Source of the DNA: Hungatella sp.
GTDB taxonomy: Bacteria; Bacillota; Clostridia; Lachnospirales; Lachnospiraceae
Direction: 5' to 3'
Assembly (NCBI GenBank): GCA_022795805.1
Contig: JAAWHK010000013.1
Coordinates: forward strand, 1-41,892
DNA length: 41,892 nucleotides
The notes under the pieces were generated by a model. It made no database searches, had not been told where the DNA came from, and saw only the letters and a list, made by a program, of their open reading frames with translations. The number at the start of each line of letters is the position of its first letter. Within the stretch, counting starts at the first letter, position 1. Positions 1-8,955 of this stretch are shown here, piece after piece. A program made the position numbers and the translations under genes.

Positions 1-1
1 T

Positions 2-220
2 ATGGGTATTATCATCAACCTGGACGTGGTCATGGCCCAGCGGAAAATCGGCCTGACCGACTTATCCAAACAGGTGGACATCACCATGGCCAACCTGTCC
101 ATCCTGAAAAACAACAAGGCAAAGGCCATCCGTTTCTCCACCCTGGAGGCCCTGTGCCGGGCCTTAAACTGCCAGCCGGGAGACCTGATCGCCTTTGAGG
201 AGGAACCGGATTCTCAATAA
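2..220 (+). CDS. Small XRE-family (YozG-like) transcriptional regulator
   Basis: A 72-residue protein that is almost entirely one helix-turn-helix. The core 'TDLSKQVDITMANLSILKNN' followed by 'RFSTLEALCRALNCQPGDLI' is the pattern of short Cro/CI-like regulators of the YozG type. The ATG lies at the second base of the window, so its ribosome binding site cannot be seen, but the N-terminus looks complete for the family. Thirteen bases separate its stop from the next start, so it is probably cotranscribed with the two membrane-protein genes that follow. Regulators of this type often sit next to small membrane proteins; its target here is not visible. Function as a DNA-binding protein is secure, its regulon is unknown. 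Confidence 0.9.
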   Translation: MGIIINLDVVMAQRKIGLTDLSKQVDITMANLSILKNNKAKAIRFSTLEALCRALNCQPGDLIAFEEEPDSQ

Positions 221-233
221 GGAGGTAAAAGCC

Positions 234-1475
234 ATGAATCTGAAACATACATTTCAAACCTATCCTGTTCTCAGTTCCCTGTCCGGCACTGTCGGCGCCA
301 CATTCCTGTGGTGCCTCATCCTGTTTCCCACCCCCGCCGTGCCGGAAGTTCTGGCCGTCACCGTTCTCGTGGGACTGTTTTGCTTCTACCCTTTTGTGCT
401 CACGGCACTGAATCTTGGATTCTGCTTCCTGAAGCGTCCAGGTGACGGGACCAGGAGGGCCGTCCTTCACATAGAGACCGCCACCCTGTCCCTGGGCATC
501 CTGTTCACCCTGCTGCTTTTGTGCATCGTGGACATCGATTTTACGGCAGACTGGCCTCAGACCCTGGAGGGGCTCATGACCCACACCCCCATCTGGACCG
601 GGGCATACCCCACGGTGTTTGCCTTCCTCCTTCTCGGGGCCGCAGGCTTCATCCTGCTGAGGACGGCGGACTTTCGCAAAATGCCTCCCCTTGTCATCGT
701 GGGTTCCATATCCTCTGTCTATCTGGGGATGGCTCTGTGCATCACATGGATCATCCAGGTATTTACCGTCGACGGTCTCAAGGTCTACCTGTGCCTTTTG
801 CCCCTTAACTGGGTCTTTATCTGCATACGGCTCATACGGGAAAAAATCGGGGAATGGAAGACCATAGAGGAGACGGAAAAACGGACCTTTGACAGCGTGT
901 TCCTGGAAAAACTGAACCGAAGGCTTATGGATTCGGACAAATGGCCTCTCTGGGCGTTCCTCCTTGCCTGGCCCCTTGCCGGCCTGGCCGTCATCATCCT
1001 GGCCCTTTTCGGCCAGCGCCCCGACAATGCTATCCGCGCATGGACCGAGACCAGCCAGTGGAATCTGTCCCGTCAGATCTCGCCTCCCAACCTTGTGCAC
1101 GATGAACATTATCTCTGTACCGTGGCGGCCCACGGCCACAGAAAGCTGGTCAAACCCGTCCGCATGGGCGTCCGCCGCGGTCACAGGGTGGTGGTAAACC
1201 GGCAGCTGTGCATTGCCAATGCCTTCGAACAGATTCTGGAGGAGCGATCCCCCCGGCTTCACCGGAATGTACGCCGTTTTTACGACACGTACGGCTTTCC
1301 CCTTGCCGGCGCCATCCGCTCCCCCTGGGCCTCCGACGCCGTCTACGCGGCCATGAAGCCTCTGGAGTGGGTATTCCTGGCAGTCATCTACCTGACCGAC
1401 CCACGGCCGGAGGATCGGATATTCATGCAGTACATTCCCCCTGTCCCACCGGCGGACCAGACATTTTTCCTGTAA
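234..1475 (+). CDS. Uncharacterised polytopic membrane protein (possibly DUF6688 type)
   Basis: The start is the ATG at 234, preceded by AAGGAGGTAAAAGCC; an earlier in-frame ATG at 195 lies inside the upstream gene and lacks this site. The 413-residue product has about seven hydrophobic segments, a charged cytoplasmic stretch around residues 210-240 ('REKIGEWKTIEETEKRTF'), one more membrane hairpin near residues 255-275, and a soluble C-terminal third. That soluble part has 'VVNRQLCIANAFEQILEE' and ends with 'LTDPRPEDRIFMQYIP'. From memory it resembles proteins labelled DUF6688, but I cannot confirm this. No enzymatic motif is visible. It lies between the XRE gene and a DUF4173 gene in one apparent operon, so a shared envelope role is inferred. 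Confidence 0.75.
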   Translation: MNLKHTFQTYPVLSSLSGTVGATFLWCLILFPTPAVPEVLAVTVLVGLFCFYPFVLTALNLGFCFLKRPGDGTRRAVLHIETATLSLGILFTLLLLCIVDIDFTADWPQTLEGLMTHTPIWTGAYPTVFAFLLLGAAGFILLRTADFRKMPPLVIVGSISSVYLGMALCITWIIQVFTVDGLKVYLCLLPLNWVFICIRLIREKIGEWKTIEETEKRTFDSVFLEKLNRRLMDSDKWPLWAFLLAWPLAGLAVIILALFGQRPDNAIRAWTETSQWNLSRQISPPNLVHDEHYLCTVAAHGHRKLVKPVRMGVRRGHRVVVNRQLCIANAFEQILEERSPRLHRNVRRFYDTYGFPLAGAIRSPWASDAVYAAMKPLEWVFLAVIYLTDPRPEDRIFMQYIPPVPPADQTFFL

Positions 1476-1495
1476 AAAGAAAGAGAGGTATCACT

Positions 1496-3103
1496 ATGGA
1501 ACTCAACACGTTTCCCACCGACCCGAAACCCGATGCCGTTCGGCCCCATGTCGCCGACGGCACTGGCGGCAAACCGGCAGGCCCGCCGTTTTACCAGGAC
1601 CCGCCGGGTTTTTCCCTGGAACAGCTGGCCAGGGCCGAGAACCGCGCCCGTCTCGTGAAGCCCATGGAGGAGGATTTTCCCTTCTTCGGCGGCATAAGCC
1701 TGCTGTTCGGGACCCTGTTCGCCTTCTGTCTGTACAAAAACCCCTGCGGCATCACTTATCCTCTGTTTACCGCATTTGCCTGTCTGACAGGTGTTGCAGT
1801 CTGCAGAAAACTGGGCGTCCCCGTGAAAAAGGACAGCTGGATTCTGCTGGCTTTCGCCCTGCTTACAGGCGTCGGTGTGTGCCGCACCGCCGATATGTTT
1901 CTCATCAGTCTTTGTACCATGGCCCTCCTGCTGTCGGGGTGCATCTTCGCCCTCCACCAGTTTTACGGGGACAGAACCTGGAATATAGGCAAGTACTTAA
2001 GCTCCATACTCTTATACCTGTTCCACGCTGCAGGCGCCCTGCCCTTCCCCTTTCGCCACACCCGGAACTACCTGAAAAATCAGAACAACCGGTTTGTGAG
2101 GCAGCTTCCCCTGTTTTTGGGAGGATTTCTGGCCGCCCTGCCCGTGCTGGCAGTAATTGTGTTCCTTTTAGGACAGGCGGACGCCATATTTTCAGACCTT
2201 GTGACCAGGGTCTTTCACGGAATCCTGCGGCCCTCCCTCCTGTTTGGTTTTGCGGCCCGGATTGTGCTGGGAGCCCTGTCCCTGTACTGTCTGGTGTGTT
2301 CCTGCCTGCTCCATGGGATACCGGAGGAAGCCCCCGCCGGAAAGAAGGCCGGCCCCGCCGCGGTCATCGCGGGGCTGTCCATGGTCACCCTGGTCTATGT
2401 GGCCTTCTGCCTTATCCAGATCGTGTACCTCTTTTTGCGCCGGGGAACCCTTCCCGACGGGTACACCTACTCCGCCTATGCCAGGCAGGGATTTTTCCAG
2501 CTGCTTCTGGTGGCGTCTCTGAATCTGGTTATGGTGCTGTGCTGCCTTAAATACATCCGCCCTCACCCGGCGGTAAAGCTTCTGCTGACCCTTATATGCG
2601 CCTGCACCTACATCATGATCGCATCGGCCTGCTGCCGCATGATGCTGTACGTGAGGGAATACCACCTGTCCTACCTGCGGCTCCTGGTTCTGTGGTTTCT
2701 GGCCATGCTGGCCGTCCTCATGGCAGGCGTCACACGGCTTATCCACAATCCCGCTTTCCCTCTGTTTCGCTGCAGCCTGGCTGTGGTTATGGTGTTTTTC
2801 CTGGCCCTGTCCTGGAGCCGCCCCGATGCGGTCATCGCCTGGGACTATGTCAGGCATCTGGAGGGGGACACCTTTTCCTCGGGCGATTTTTACTACCTGT
2901 ACGGCTTAAGCGCCGACGCCGCCCCTGCCTTAGAGTATATGACCCGGCACTATGCGCCTGAGGGCGCCTTCTCCCCCAATGAGCTGCAGATCTGCCTGGA
3001 AAACTACGGCTCCCGAAAGACATATCCGCCATACGGCAATCTTACATTTCGCAATTACAACTTTTCATACGCCAAAGCAAGGAAGCTGTTCCCGGGGCCT
3101 TAA
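1496..3103 (+). CDS. DUF4173 family membrane protein
   Basis: The 535-residue protein starts at the ATG at 1496 after AGAGAGGTATCACT; the open frame extends upstream into the preceding gene but without a start signal. After a proline-rich cytoplasmic N-terminus of about 60 residues it has around a dozen hydrophobic segments. Family-like features are the stretch 'RMMLYVREYHLSYLRLLVLW' and the C-terminal 'YYLYGLSADAAPALEYM', both typical of DUF4173 proteins. The biochemical role of DUF4173 is unknown. It is the last gene of the rightward unit, and a hairpin overlaps its stop codon. Assignment to DUF4173 is fairly firm from the motif pair; nothing in the sequence suggests a substrate. Confidence 0.8.
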   Translation: MELNTFPTDPKPDAVRPHVADGTGGKPAGPPFYQDPPGFSLEQLARAENRARLVKPMEEDFPFFGGISLLFGTLFAFCLYKNPCGITYPLFTAFACLTGVAVCRKLGVPVKKDSWILLAFALLTGVGVCRTADMFLISLCTMALLLSGCIFALHQFYGDRTWNIGKYLSSILLYLFHAAGALPFPFRHTRNYLKNQNNRFVRQLPLFLGGFLAALPVLAVIVFLLGQADAIFSDLVTRVFHGILRPSLLFGFAARIVLGALSLYCLVCSCLLHGIPEEAPAGKKAGPAAVIAGLSMVTLVYVAFCLIQIVYLFLRRGTLPDGYTYSAYARQGFFQLLLVASLNLVMVLCCLKYIRPHPAVKLLLTLICACTYIMIASACCRMMLYVREYHLSYLRLLVLWFLAMLAVLMAGVTRLIHNPAFPLFRCSLAVVMVFFLALSWSRPDAVIAWDYVRHLEGDTFSSGDFYYLYGLSADAAPALEYMTRHYAPEGAFSPNELQICLENYGSRKTYPPYGNLTFRNYNFSYAKARKLFPGP

Positions 3104-3121
3104 GCCCCGAAAACAGCTTCC
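3081..3121. terminator. Bidirectional terminator hairpin
   Basis: Arms GGAAGCTGTT (3081-3090) and AACAGCTTCC (3112-3121) pair perfectly, with a second inner pairing of CGGGGC and GCCCCG. It covers the stop codon of the rightward DUF4173 gene and lies between two convergent genes. It probably ends both transcripts. Confidence 0.8.
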
Positions 3122-3124
3122 CGC

Positions 3125-5518
3125 TTATTCTTTCCTCCTGTATTCTTCCAGAAATTCCTTCAGATATTCCACCGACGATTCCGTTCTCTGCCCCTGTGTA
3201 TCCACCCGGGCCAGCATGTTCCCCTGCTCATAGCAAACCGGAACCAGCACTCCGTACTCGATTAGATCGCAGGTCAGGCTCCACGCCCGCTCCTCCTCCC
3301 CCATGTACCCGGCCTGAGCGTACACGTAGTCCGTCTCCCCGTACCTCATAAACTCCACGAAATTGTCCATATACTTGACCAGCACCACATTGCCCCATGT
3401 ACCCGTGATGTCTGCGTAGGACTGGGCACTGCAGGGGAAGGCCAGCACCTGGGGGTGTTCACCGACAGCGATGAGACGGTTTCGGGGGTCTGCGGCCAGA
3501 ATATCCCAGATCTGCCCGTTCCCCGTCTCCTCCATCCGCCTGTGCTGCTCCTTCTGATGGTCATAGTACCCTCTGTGTCTCCAGGATACGGGCGTAAAGC
3601 CCGTGGTCCAGCTCCAGTTGGTCAGAGTCATGACAATCCCCGAAAAAAGCATCACGGGGACGCTGAGCGCCAGTATGGCTTTAACCCCGTTCTCACCGGA
3701 CAGCCGCCCCAAAAGTCGGAATCCGAAAAGGGTCAAAAGCACATAAAACAGCATGAAATAGTTGCCGTCCACCTGTGTCAGCAAAAGAAGGCTGACCACG
3801 CAGCACCCGGCAAAAGGCCAGAAGACCGCGTTCAGATATCCGTCCAGCCTTCTCTCCTCCTTTGACCTGTCCTTCCTGTCCAGAATCAGGCACGCCCCGC
3901 AGACACACAGCAGAAACCACACGGCCAGGCTTCCCCAGGCCAGTATCACATGGTCCATGTCAGGCCCCTGGGGATTAAAGAGCACGCCCCAGACCCGCTT
4001 TGCCATATCCTTAATCCACTGCGTCACAGGGACGCCCGCACTGCTGTTGGGGATCTTCTGCACGTTAAACGGGTACTTCATCCGAAATCCCAGCTTTGTA
4101 AGTATGGAGGAAAACACCGAAGTCACCGGAAGGCCCGTGATCCGAAACGTCCTGGCCCAGATTCCCGAAAGGGACAGCAAGGACAGCACAAGGGCAGCGA
4201 TTCCTCCGGCCTTTCCCGCCGCTTTCTCCCCTCCCTGCCTTTTGTCTTTCTCCGCTTCTTCATCCGGTCCTGCCGCCGCTCCGCGGCCCTCACCGGTTTC
4301 CCTGCCGCTTTTTTCTCTCCCCAAAAGCCGGTCCGCCCCAAAATACACCACGCTCATCCCCATAATCACCGTGGAGAACACCAGCGCCGTGGGCTTCATG
4401 GTCCAGCTGAAGAAAAAGGCGCCCAGCCCGTACCACAGCGCCTGCCGGTCTCCTTTCAGGTACAGGAGCAGCTGATACAGCATGATCATCTGAAAACAGA
4501 GCGTGGCCGCGTCGCTTTTGGCCGTAATTCCCATATTCATGATTCCGGGAATCGAAGCCAGGAAACAGACGGCCGGCCCGGCTGTACCGCCTCCGCCCCA
4601 GAGCCGGACAATCCTGCCGGATATCCACAGAACCACGGCCAAAAGCCACAGGTTAAACCCTATGGCAAAACTGTAGGACGGCAGCACCGAAAGCGGCAGC
4701 GTCAGCACCTCAAACCCTTTGGAATAGGTGTAGACAATGCCGATGGTCCCCATGTTCTCATAGATTCCCCGCCCGTTGTCCAGTATATAGGGCGACCGTA
4801 CCCCGTACCACAGACTGTCGAAATCAACCGCAATATTCATCCGGCCTGCCTGGATGCAAAAAAAGGTCAGCACCCCGGCCCACAGAAAGCAGAGGCCCGC
4901 CTTCCACCGGCCGCCTTCGTATCCTCCCGGGGTTTCCTGCGCCCGGATGCCGTACCGTCCCGGACCTGCGGCTCCCCACAGGGACCCTCCTTTGCCGTGA
5001 CGCCGGCATATGACCTCGTCCGCGGCCACGGCTGCTGCCGACACCGCCACAAACATCCACAGATACAGAATCCGCCCCACACCAAGAGCCGACATCAGGC
5101 AGAACACCACCACCGTCAGCACGCTGCCTGTGAGAAATTCTTCGGCTTTGCCGGCCCCCGGCCTTCCTCTTCCCTGAATCTTTCCCAGAAGCCATCTCCC
5201 CATCCCCCAGAGATACGTCATATAAAGTCCGGAGACCGCCACCGCCCAAAAGGCCCTGTGAGCCCACAGAAAAACCGCCAGGATCCCGACAACTCCCGCC
5301 GCCCTTACACGCGAAGAGGGGGAACACCGAAGCGCCAAAACAAGCAGGACGAAGACCGCGCCCGTCTCCCCTGCCATGGACAGATACTCCCTCTGCCTCA
5401 CGCCCCAGGATAAAATCCCGTCTGCCAAAAGTCTGTCCCATGAATACAGGATGGCAGCCGCCGCAGCCGCTGCCAGTATCCCTATGACTGTCCGCTCTTT
5501 TCCGGTCAGATTGCCCAT
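3125..5518 (-). CDS. Large polytopic membrane protein, GT-C glycosyltransferase-like
   Basis: A 797-residue protein whose ATG at 5518 follows CAGGAGAGGTTACGT. It has a long series of hydrophobic segments, an early luminal-type loop with 'VDFDSLWYGVRSPYILDNG' (an acidic residue after the first membrane segments, as GT-C enzymes have), a very charged low-complexity loop near residue 400 rich in E, K, G and R, and a soluble C-terminal part of about 170 residues. This layout matches integral membrane sugar transferases using lipid-linked donors, but no named family motif is clear. It starts 20 bases after the PurF-like gene ends, so the two are probably cotranscribed. The alternative is a surface-polymer or lipid-modifying membrane protein without transferase activity. 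Confidence 0.7.
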   Translation of the reverse strand: MGNLTGKERTVIGILAAAAAAAILYSWDRLLADGILSWGVRQREYLSMAGETGAVFVLLVLALRCSPSSRVRAAGVVGILAVFLWAHRAFWAVAVSGLYMTYLWGMGRWLLGKIQGRGRPGAGKAEEFLTGSVLTVVVFCLMSALGVGRILYLWMFVAVSAAAVAADEVICRRHGKGGSLWGAAGPGRYGIRAQETPGGYEGGRWKAGLCFLWAGVLTFFCIQAGRMNIAVDFDSLWYGVRSPYILDNGRGIYENMGTIGIVYTYSKGFEVLTLPLSVLPSYSFAIGFNLWLLAVVLWISGRIVRLWGGGGTAGPAVCFLASIPGIMNMGITAKSDAATLCFQMIMLYQLLLYLKGDRQALWYGLGAFFFSWTMKPTALVFSTVIMGMSVVYFGADRLLGREKSGRETGEGRGAAAGPDEEAEKDKRQGGEKAAGKAGGIAALVLSLLSLSGIWARTFRITGLPVTSVFSSILTKLGFRMKYPFNVQKIPNSSAGVPVTQWIKDMAKRVWGVLFNPQGPDMDHVILAWGSLAVWFLLCVCGACLILDRKDRSKEERRLDGYLNAVFWPFAGCCVVSLLLLTQVDGNYFMLFYVLLTLFGFRLLGRLSGENGVKAILALSVPVMLFSGIVMTLTNWSWTTGFTPVSWRHRGYYDHQKEQHRRMEETGNGQIWDILAADPRNRLIAVGEHPQVLAFPCSAQSYADITGTWGNVVLVKYMDNFVEFMRYGETDYVYAQAGYMGEEERAWSLTCDLIEYGVLVPVCYEQGNMLARVDTQGQRTESSVEYLKEFLEEYRRKE

Positions 5519-5538
5519 ACGTAACCTCTCCTGTCAGC

Positions 5539-6954
5539 CTACTCTTTCCCGTCGAAACAGTACGTGCAGACCTTGCACTTCGGAAGTCCGATGGACTCTA
5601 CCAGATCGTCCACCCTGTGATACCTGAGAGTGGTAAAATTCTGTCTCCTGCAGATCTCCCTGCACATGCACTCATACCGCTCGCTGCCCGGCGCTGCGTA
5701 CTCCTTAAGGGTCTCCTCCGCCCTGTCTCCCTCCTTCTCCAGGATCACCTGCCTGGTGATCAGATCCAGTTCTGACTTGGACCGGGAAAAGTTCAGGAAC
5801 CTGCACCCGTAAAGCAGCGGCGGACAGGCAGGACGCACATGAACCTCCCTGGCCCCGCTCTGGTACAGAAACTCCGTCGTCTCCCGAAGCTGAGTTCCCC
5901 TGACGATGGAGTCGTCGATGAGCAGAAGCTTCTTATTCTCAATCAGCGCTTTCACCGGGATCAGCTTCATCCTGGCAATCAGGTTCCGCTGCTCCTGGTT
6001 GGTGGGCATAAAGGACCTGGGCCAGGTGGGCGTATACTTGATAAACGGCCTGGCAAACGGGATCTTGGACTCATTGGCATACCCGATGGCATGGGCAATC
6101 CCCGAATCCGGAACCCCGGCCACCATATCCGGATGGACGTTCTCTGCCTGGGCGTCTCTTTTGGCCAGCATGCTCCCGCACCGGTAGCGCATCTCCTCCA
6201 CATTGATCCCCTCGTAGGAGGATGTGGGATACCCGTAGTAGACCCAGAGGAAGGAACAGATCCGCATCTCGTCCCCGGCCGGGCACACGGTCTCCACCCC
6301 GTCGGGCGTAATCTTCACGACCTCCCCGGGCCCCAGTTCCCGATAATCGGAATACCCCAGGTTCACGTACGCGAAGTTCTCAAAGGAGACACAGTAGGCA
6401 TCCTCCTTCTTTCCCAGAACCAGGGGCGTCCTGCCCAGCCGGTCCCTGGCCGCGTACACCGCCTCTTTGGTCATGATGAGAAGCGTCATGGAACCGTCCA
6501 CAATCTCCTGCACGTACCGGATTCCCTCCGCAATACTGGCTTTTTTACAGATCAGCGACGCCACCAGCTCCGTCGCGTTGACCATGCCGCTGGTCATCTC
6601 CTGAAAATGCGTATTCCCATTGGCAAATACTTCCTCCAGAAGCCGATCGAAATTATTGATTTTGCCCACGGTGGCGATGGCAAAGCTTCCCAGGTGGGAC
6701 TGTATTAACAGCGGCTGCGGCTCAAAATCGGAGATGCTGGCGATTCCCATATTGCCTTTCATCTCCTGCACATCCCTTTCGAACTTGGTCCTGAAAGGTG
6801 AATTCTCAATATTGTGAATCGCCCGGTTGAATCCGTCCGGGCCGTAGGTGGCCATTCCGCCTCTTCTGGTTCCCAGGTGTGAATGGTAATCGACCCCGTA
6901 AAATAACTCCAGCGCACAGTTTCTCTTGGAAACAACTCCAAAGATACCTCCCAT
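5539..6954 (-). CDS. PurF-like amidophosphoribosyltransferase homologue lacking the catalytic cysteine
   Basis: The 471-residue protein has the PurF domain order: N-terminal Ntn glutaminase domain, then a type I phosphoribosyltransferase domain. The PRPP loop 'KLLLIDDSIVRGTQ' is intact, as is 'VAGVPDSGIAHAIGYA', and a C-terminal Cys-rich tail ('CKVCTYC') resembles the iron-sulfur ligands of Bacillus-type PurF. The N-terminus reads M-G-G-I-F-G where active enzymes expose Cys (C-G-I/V-F-G). The usual H-N-G-N-L segment also reads 'TVGKINN', losing the oxyanion-hole Asn. The start at 6954 is well supported (AAGGAGAGCGGAT before ATG) and no alternative start restores the Cys. Glutamine hydrolysis is therefore unlikely; it may use free ammonia or have another role. 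Many automatic pipelines would call it PurF. Confidence 0.85.
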   Translation of the reverse strand: MGGIFGVVSKRNCALELFYGVDYHSHLGTRRGGMATYGPDGFNRAIHNIENSPFRTKFERDVQEMKGNMGIASISDFEPQPLLIQSHLGSFAIATVGKINNFDRLLEEVFANGNTHFQEMTSGMVNATELVASLICKKASIAEGIRYVQEIVDGSMTLLIMTKEAVYAARDRLGRTPLVLGKKEDAYCVSFENFAYVNLGYSDYRELGPGEVVKITPDGVETVCPAGDEMRICSFLWVYYGYPTSSYEGINVEEMRYRCGSMLAKRDAQAENVHPDMVAGVPDSGIAHAIGYANESKIPFARPFIKYTPTWPRSFMPTNQEQRNLIARMKLIPVKALIENKKLLLIDDSIVRGTQLRETTEFLYQSGAREVHVRPACPPLLYGCRFLNFSRSKSELDLITRQVILEKEGDRAEETLKEYAAPGSERYECMCREICRRQNFTTLRYHRVDDLVESIGLPKCKVCTYCFDGKE

Positions 6955-7015
6955 ATCCGCTCTCCTTTTTCCGTTTGTTAAGAATTATTTTTCTTTTTTC
7001 CTATAATCACGGAAT

Positions 7016-7044
7016 AGTATAGCACGTCCCCCCTGTGACGTAAA
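7016..7044 (-). promoter_or_regulatory. Probable promoter of the PurF-like gene
   Basis: On the minus strand TTTACG (7039-7044) and TATACT (7016-7021) are 17 bases apart, giving a start of transcription near 7009 and a leader of about 55 bases before the ATG at 6954. The -35 box is moderate, the -10 box good. Confidence 0.55.
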
Positions 7045-7073
7045 GGAAAAAATCAAAATCCCTGCGCCCCCGC

Positions 7074-8549
7074 CTACATGGTAAACACGTTTGCCAGGGT
7101 TATGCACAGGCAGATGCCGCAGATCGCCGCCAGCCCCAAATCCCAGGCCTTTGCCTTTTTCTCCCTGTAGCTTAACCGCCCTTCTCCCATGACCTGGCGG
7201 ACCTCCTTGTTCTCCGGGCTGAAGGTGAGAATCTCCTCCCGCAGGCCGGCGGCTTCCTCCTCCTTGCCCAGAAATTCTTTCAGCTCTGCCATAAGTCCCA
7301 GAACCGGAAGCCGGTAATACCCCTCCCTCCACTGTCCCAGAATCTCTCCGGCGCGCTTCTCCGCCTGCTCCATCTCCCCGTTTTCGATCTGTCTGCAGAT
7401 ATCCTGTATCCCCAAAACTCTCCGAACCGCCTTTCGCTTTCCCCACACGGGATTCTTAGCCAGCAGGGCCTCCATCCGCCGCTCCTCCTCCCTGGCAGCG
7501 TCCCCCTCCTCCAGGGCCTTGAGACACTGGCAGCGCAGCGAACTGTGCACATAGGCGTTGTACTCCCGGGGCTTCCTTCCCGGCATACTCCAGGCCATGT
7601 CGGAAACTTCCAGGGCCTCCCGGCAGTGGCCGCTGCGGTAGAGCCCCGCCGCCCCGTTGTGATACAGAGGGAATCTCCCCCGTCGTTTAATGATTCTGCA
7701 TCTGCCCATAAGCAGATAGGCCACGGCTGCCGTCACGGGACGACAGTCCCTGGTGAGAATCCCATTAGTCAGATTCCCCCACCTTATGAGCCCGCCGTAC
7801 ATCATAACCAGAATCAGAAAATAAACCGCGATCACCTCCCCAGGGGAACCGCTAAAGACACGATACATGCCGCCCCGGAGCACGGCATGCATAAGCCGAA
7901 ACGTCCAGAACACCCATGTCCACAAGATCATCATAAGCATAAGCATAAGCTGCATCTCATACGCCGCGGACAGTCTTTTCCCCTCCCTGCAGCACGGTTC
8001 CATGCCCGGTTCCCGGCTCAGCTTTTCTATAACCCTGCTGCTGTAGCGCTCCAGCTCCTCTGTATCCCCTTTTCTCCCAAACCACATGAATCCGAAAAGG
8101 CATACCGTTACCAGGGACATGGCCACGTAAGCCAGCCTGGTATAATGATTGGGGCCGCCCGTCAGGCTTATGTCACCCTGCAGCGTCCCTGCCGAAATCT
8201 TTCTTGTCCATCCTTTCTGCCAGTTATCCGTGTCGCTGGCTATCTTTATATCCACGGGAGCAGACCTGTCCTCATCGCATTCCCCGTGAATCAGAAGCCT
8301 GGTCAAATCCCCCTCAGGTCTCTCCTCCACAAACAGTTCCACGCCCTGGTCTCCGGTCCAAACCCTTATGTTCTTCCCGTCCGCCGCCACCTCCGCCTGG
8401 ATCCGCCCTCCTTCGGGCGCAATGCTTATATCCATGACCTTCACGTAGGGGCTCTCCTTACAATACAACCAGGCTGCCAGCACAAGAAAGCACACGCTGA
8501 CAGCCCAGTACACCCGTCTGATTCCTCTGTTGGACACCGTTTTCTTCAT
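7074..8549 (-). CDS. Uncharacterised membrane protein with TPR-like cytoplasmic region
   Basis: The ATG at 8549 has AAAGGA nine bases upstream and gives 491 residues; an upstream in-frame ATG at 8570 has a poorer site. An N-terminal membrane anchor (about residues 10-30) is followed by an extracytoplasmic beta-rich domain of about 110 residues, a second membrane segment near 150, further hydrophobic segments around 215-270, then a helical region of about 200 residues. The helical region resembles tetratricopeptide repeats ('ALYRSGHCREALEVSDMAWS', 'AEKRAGEILGQWREGYYRLP'). A last membrane segment ends the chain. No catalytic motif is seen. It has its own promoter and sits between the PspC module and the PurF-like gene. 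Function unknown; a scaffold or sensing role would be a guess. Confidence 0.75.
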   Translation of the reverse strand: MKKTVSNRGIRRVYWAVSVCFLVLAAWLYCKESPYVKVMDISIAPEGGRIQAEVAADGKNIRVWTGDQGVELFVEERPEGDLTRLLIHGECDEDRSAPVDIKIASDTDNWQKGWTRKISAGTLQGDISLTGGPNHYTRLAYVAMSLVTVCLFGFMWFGRKGDTEELERYSSRVIEKLSREPGMEPCCREGKRLSAAYEMQLMLMLMMILWTWVFWTFRLMHAVLRGGMYRVFSGSPGEVIAVYFLILVMMYGGLIRWGNLTNGILTRDCRPVTAAVAYLLMGRCRIIKRRGRFPLYHNGAAGLYRSGHCREALEVSDMAWSMPGRKPREYNAYVHSSLRCQCLKALEEGDAAREEERRMEALLAKNPVWGKRKAVRRVLGIQDICRQIENGEMEQAEKRAGEILGQWREGYYRLPVLGLMAELKEFLGKEEEAAGLREEILTFSPENKEVRQVMGEGRLSYREKKAKAWDLGLAAICGICLCITLANVFTM

Positions 8550-8604
8550 AATCCAAAATCCTTTCCCCATAAATTCCCCAGGTTTTTCCTGTCTATGCTG
8601 TACT

Positions 8605-8633
8605 ATTATGGTTCAATCCTCCAAAGAAATCAA
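8605..8633 (-). promoter_or_regulatory. Promoter for the membrane protein at 7074-8549
   Basis: On the minus strand TTGATT (8628-8633) and CATAAT (8605-8610) are separated by 17 bases. Transcription would begin near 8598, some 50 bases before the ATG at 8549. The surrounding intergenic DNA is clearly richer in A and T than the flanking genes. Confidence 0.6.
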
Positions 8634-8703
8634 TACTTATATTTTTTACGTTTTTCTTATCATTTCCTATCCGAATTCTTTCGCCGGACGCTCCGGCCGC
8701 CCT

Positions 8704-8901
8704 CTACCGGCTCATCCCGTCGGAGGGAATGATAACGGCCGCCACAAAATATGCCAGAAGCCCGGTACCCGTGCAGGCAAAGATCGCCCACACAAGCCTT
8801 ATAAGCGTCGGATCCACATTGAGATACTCCCCGATTCCTCCGCACACCCCGCAGATCATCCGGTTTGTGCCGGATCTGTACAGTTTCTTTCCAAATTCCA
8901 T
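8704..8901 (-). CDS. PspC domain protein
   Basis: A 65-residue protein with the complete PspC signature: 'LYRSGTNRMICGVCGGIGEY' at the N-terminus, 'DPTLIRLVWAIF' and one membrane segment ending in 'AAVIIPSD'. PspC proteins are small inner-membrane proteins linked to envelope stress responses. The ATG at 8901 is preceded by AAAGGAGAATTAT. It lies 54 bases downstream of the DUF4097 gene and is probably the last member of the PadR-DUF1700-DUF4097 operon. The function in this lineage is inferred from the family, not from a visible partner such as PspA or LiaS, neither of which is present in the window. Confidence 0.92.
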   Translation of the reverse strand: MEFGKKLYRSGTNRMICGVCGGIGEYLNVDPTLIRLVWAIFACTGTGLLAYFVAAVIIPSDGMSR

Positions 8902-8955
8902 ATAATTCTCCTTTCTCCGGCAGTGCTTCCCGCAGCCGTGTAAAATGTCCCTTTT

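Noticed and set aside
81-1262. A 393-codon open frame on the minus strand opposite the first membrane protein gene
   Set aside because: It has no ribosome site, a low-complexity Pro/Gly/Gln/His-rich translation and no domain; it is the antisense shadow of a GC-rich gene.
3950-5413. A 487-codon open frame on the plus strand opposite the GT-C-like gene
   Set aside because: The translation is rich in Arg, Pro and His without any fold pattern; it arises from the third-position GC bias of the real gene on the minus strand.
8683-8697. GCCGGA-CGC-TCCGGC hairpin at the end of the PspC gene as a terminator
   Set aside because: The stem is only six pairs and no T-run follows on the minus strand, so termination there is not supported.
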